Below, one piece after another: positions 62,793 through 64,000 of a stretch of DNA of 64,000 bases (positions are counted from its first letter, which is position 1; each line of letters opens with the position of its first letter). Location: positions 14,456,604 through 14,520,603 of the forward strand of contig NC_051105.1 in the NCBI RefSeq assembly GCF_901709675.1, read 5' to 3'. This stretch comes from Syngnathus acus (taxonomy: Eukaryota; Chordata; Actinopteri; Syngnathiformes; Syngnathidae). The notes beneath the pieces were generated by a model. The model was not told where the DNA came from. It searched no databases and saw only the letters and a program-made list of their open reading frames with translations. Position numbers and translations under genes: made by a program.

Positions 62793-64000
62793 AATCAAGT
62801 GTTCAAGTTATAAAAGTCGTGCGGATGCCCTCACGCTGGGCCGTAGTGGCGCATCAGCCGGCCAGCACAGCAACAGCAGAGCGAAGCCATAACACGTTTA
62901 CACTTTAAAATGTTTAAAACGTGTTTAAAAATACAATAAAGTGTTCAAAAATAAAATGATAAAGGTCTTGTGCAGATGCCCTCGCGCTGGTCCGCAGGGG
63001 CGCATCAGCCGGCCAGCACAGCAAGAGCAGAGCGGAGCCGTGACACGTTTACACTTTAAAATGTTTAAAAAGTAAATAAATAATAATAATAATAATACAT
63101 TTTATTTATATGGCGCCTTTCAAGGCACTCAAGGTAGCCGTACACACATAAAATAGCAAGCACAATTAAAAGAAAAAGAAAAGAGAGTCTATAAGCAAAG
63201 AACATCTGCGGCAGAGTGATAAATTCAGACATATGCCTGCCTAAACAGGTGGGTTTTGAGGTGGGATGTGAACAGGTGGAAGTAGTCAATGTTTCTGATG
63301 TCTGGGGGGAGGGAATTCCAGAGGCGAGGGGCAGAGCAACTGAAGGCTCTGGCCCCCATCGTTGACAGACGAAATGGGGGGACAGTGAGGGTGATAGTGG
63401 AGGCAGACCTGAGAGACCGGGTGGGAATGTTTATGTGGAGAAGGTCTGACAGGTATGGAAGGGTGAGGTTATGGATGGCCTTGAATGTGTGGAGGAGAAT
63501 TTTATAGTCAATGCGCTGTTTTATGGGGAGCCAGAGGAGTTGGTGTAGAACGGGAGTGATGTGATGGTGGACAGGCGTTCCTGTGACGATGCGAGTAGCA
63601 TTCTGGACCAGTTGCAATTTATGGAGGAGTTTGTGGAGGAGACCGACAAGGATGGAGTTGCAATAATCCAGACGGGAGGTGACAAGAGTGGACCAGGATA
63701 GCAGCGCTGTGTGGAGTGAGTGATTTGTGGGGGAGACCGACAAGGATGGAGTTGCAATAATCCAGACGGGAGGTGACAAGAGTGGACCAGGATAGCAGCG
63801 CTGTGTGGAGTGAGTGATGGACGGAGGCGATTAATGTTACGGAGGTGGAAAAGTGTTTAAAATACAATAACATATTTAAAAGTACAATAGAATGTTTAAA
63901 AATAAAATTATAAAAGTCTTGTGCGGATGCCCTCTCGCTGGGCTGCACGCAAGAGCAGAGAGGAGCCTGACACGTTTACACTTCATAAAAGGTTTATAAA
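62793..64000 (+). repeat. ~140-bp tandem repeat, interrupted by a LINE
   Basis: Units at about 62793-62930, 62931-63072 and 63857-64000 (edge). Each has GTCTTGTGCGGATGCCCTC, an AGCAGAGCGGAGCC-like block, ACACGTTTACACTTTAAAA and GTTTAAAAATAAAAT. The block just left of PG-A (62290-62333) has the same words, so the array began before it. Confidence 0.8.
63073..63850 (-). mobile_element. LINE-A-type 3' end with 94-bp duplication
   Basis: A minus-strand L2-like LINE tail, (TTA)n at 63077-63098 and TTATATGGCGCC next to it, with the RT C-terminus in one frame (63779-63225): SRLDYCNSILVGL, LHQLLWLPIKQRIDYKIL, FSCSAPRLWNSLPPDIRN. A tandem duplication (63630-63723, 63724-63817) breaks the frame at its 5' side. 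5'-truncated. Confidence 0.8.

Overview
The window looks like nuclear DNA of a teleost fish. It holds Rex3-type and L2/Rex1-type LINEs, a Tc1 element, hAT and pogo-like (Tigger) DNA transposons, tRNA-headed SINEs and retrovirus-like LTR elements, many inserted into one another. Several LINE tails (GATG repeats of Rex3) and SINEs are of kinds I know from teleosts; I cannot name the species. I found no rRNA, no free-standing tRNA gene, no CRISPR array and no complete host gene. Nearly all long open frames belong to decayed transposons. Two short stretches look like host first exons: 19368-19455 (+) and 59464-59546 (-).

Family labels used below. PG-A to PG-G are TA-flanked terminal-inverted-repeat (TIR) elements that I place with pogo/Tigger: PG-A ends CAGTCAAACCTCGGTTTTCG; PG-B ends CCGTAATTTTCGGACTATAA; PG-C ends CCGTAAATTCCGGACTATAA; PG-D ends CCGTTTTTTCCATGTATAAT; PG-E ends CCGTATTTTCCGCACCATAA; PG-F ends CCGTATTGGCCTGAATATAA; PG-G resembles CAGTAATCCTTCGCTACTTC. 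SINE1 is about 363 bp with a tRNA-like head and ATGG tail. SINE2 is about 315 bp with a tRNA-like head and an ACTTTAA-type tail. LINE-A, B, C and D are four L2/Rex1-like (jockey-superfamily) LINEs. H1 is a hAT-like element ending CAGGGGTGGGCAAAC.

Layout. 1-2.2 kb: Rex3 tail, H1 fragment, deleted LINE-D. 2.5-7.5 kb: PG-B fragment, then a PG-D element carrying SINE2 and an almost complete, dead Rex3 with 10-bp target duplications. 7.5-15.1 kb: a deletion derivative of LINE-A, then a LINE-A copy split by two hATs, a LINE tail and LINE-B. 15.1-25.3 kb: H1, SINE and LINE tails, a candidate exon, a PG-C element containing PG-D, and PG-A. 25.7-36.6 kb: two decayed retrovirus-like proviruses. The first is reduced to LTR, leader and part of the second LTR. 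The second has a tRNA-His-like primer site, a gag start, a collapsed pol and a partial env, and is cut by LINE-C and a PG-B-in-PG-B nest. 36.6-47.5 kb: PG-A and PG-B copies, a deleted Rex3, SINE1, LTR remnants, a hAT inside Rex3, and BEL/Pao remnants. 47.5-50.9 kb: an odd tandem-repeat block with a hairpin array, an AT-rich degenerate repeat field and a ~21-bp array of ETS-like sites. 50.9-57 kb: PG-D/SINE2, a hAT MITE containing PG-A and a nearly intact Tc1, PG-C, and three SINE1 copies. 57-60 kb: the least repetitive part, with a TATA promoter and candidate first exon. 60-64 kb: H1, PG-A, and a ~140-bp tandem repeat cut by a LINE-A tail.

The elements do not form a pathway. What ties them together is the insertion order, readable from target duplications, and the parasitism of LINEs by SINEs: SINE1 and Rex3 share the same 3' tail.
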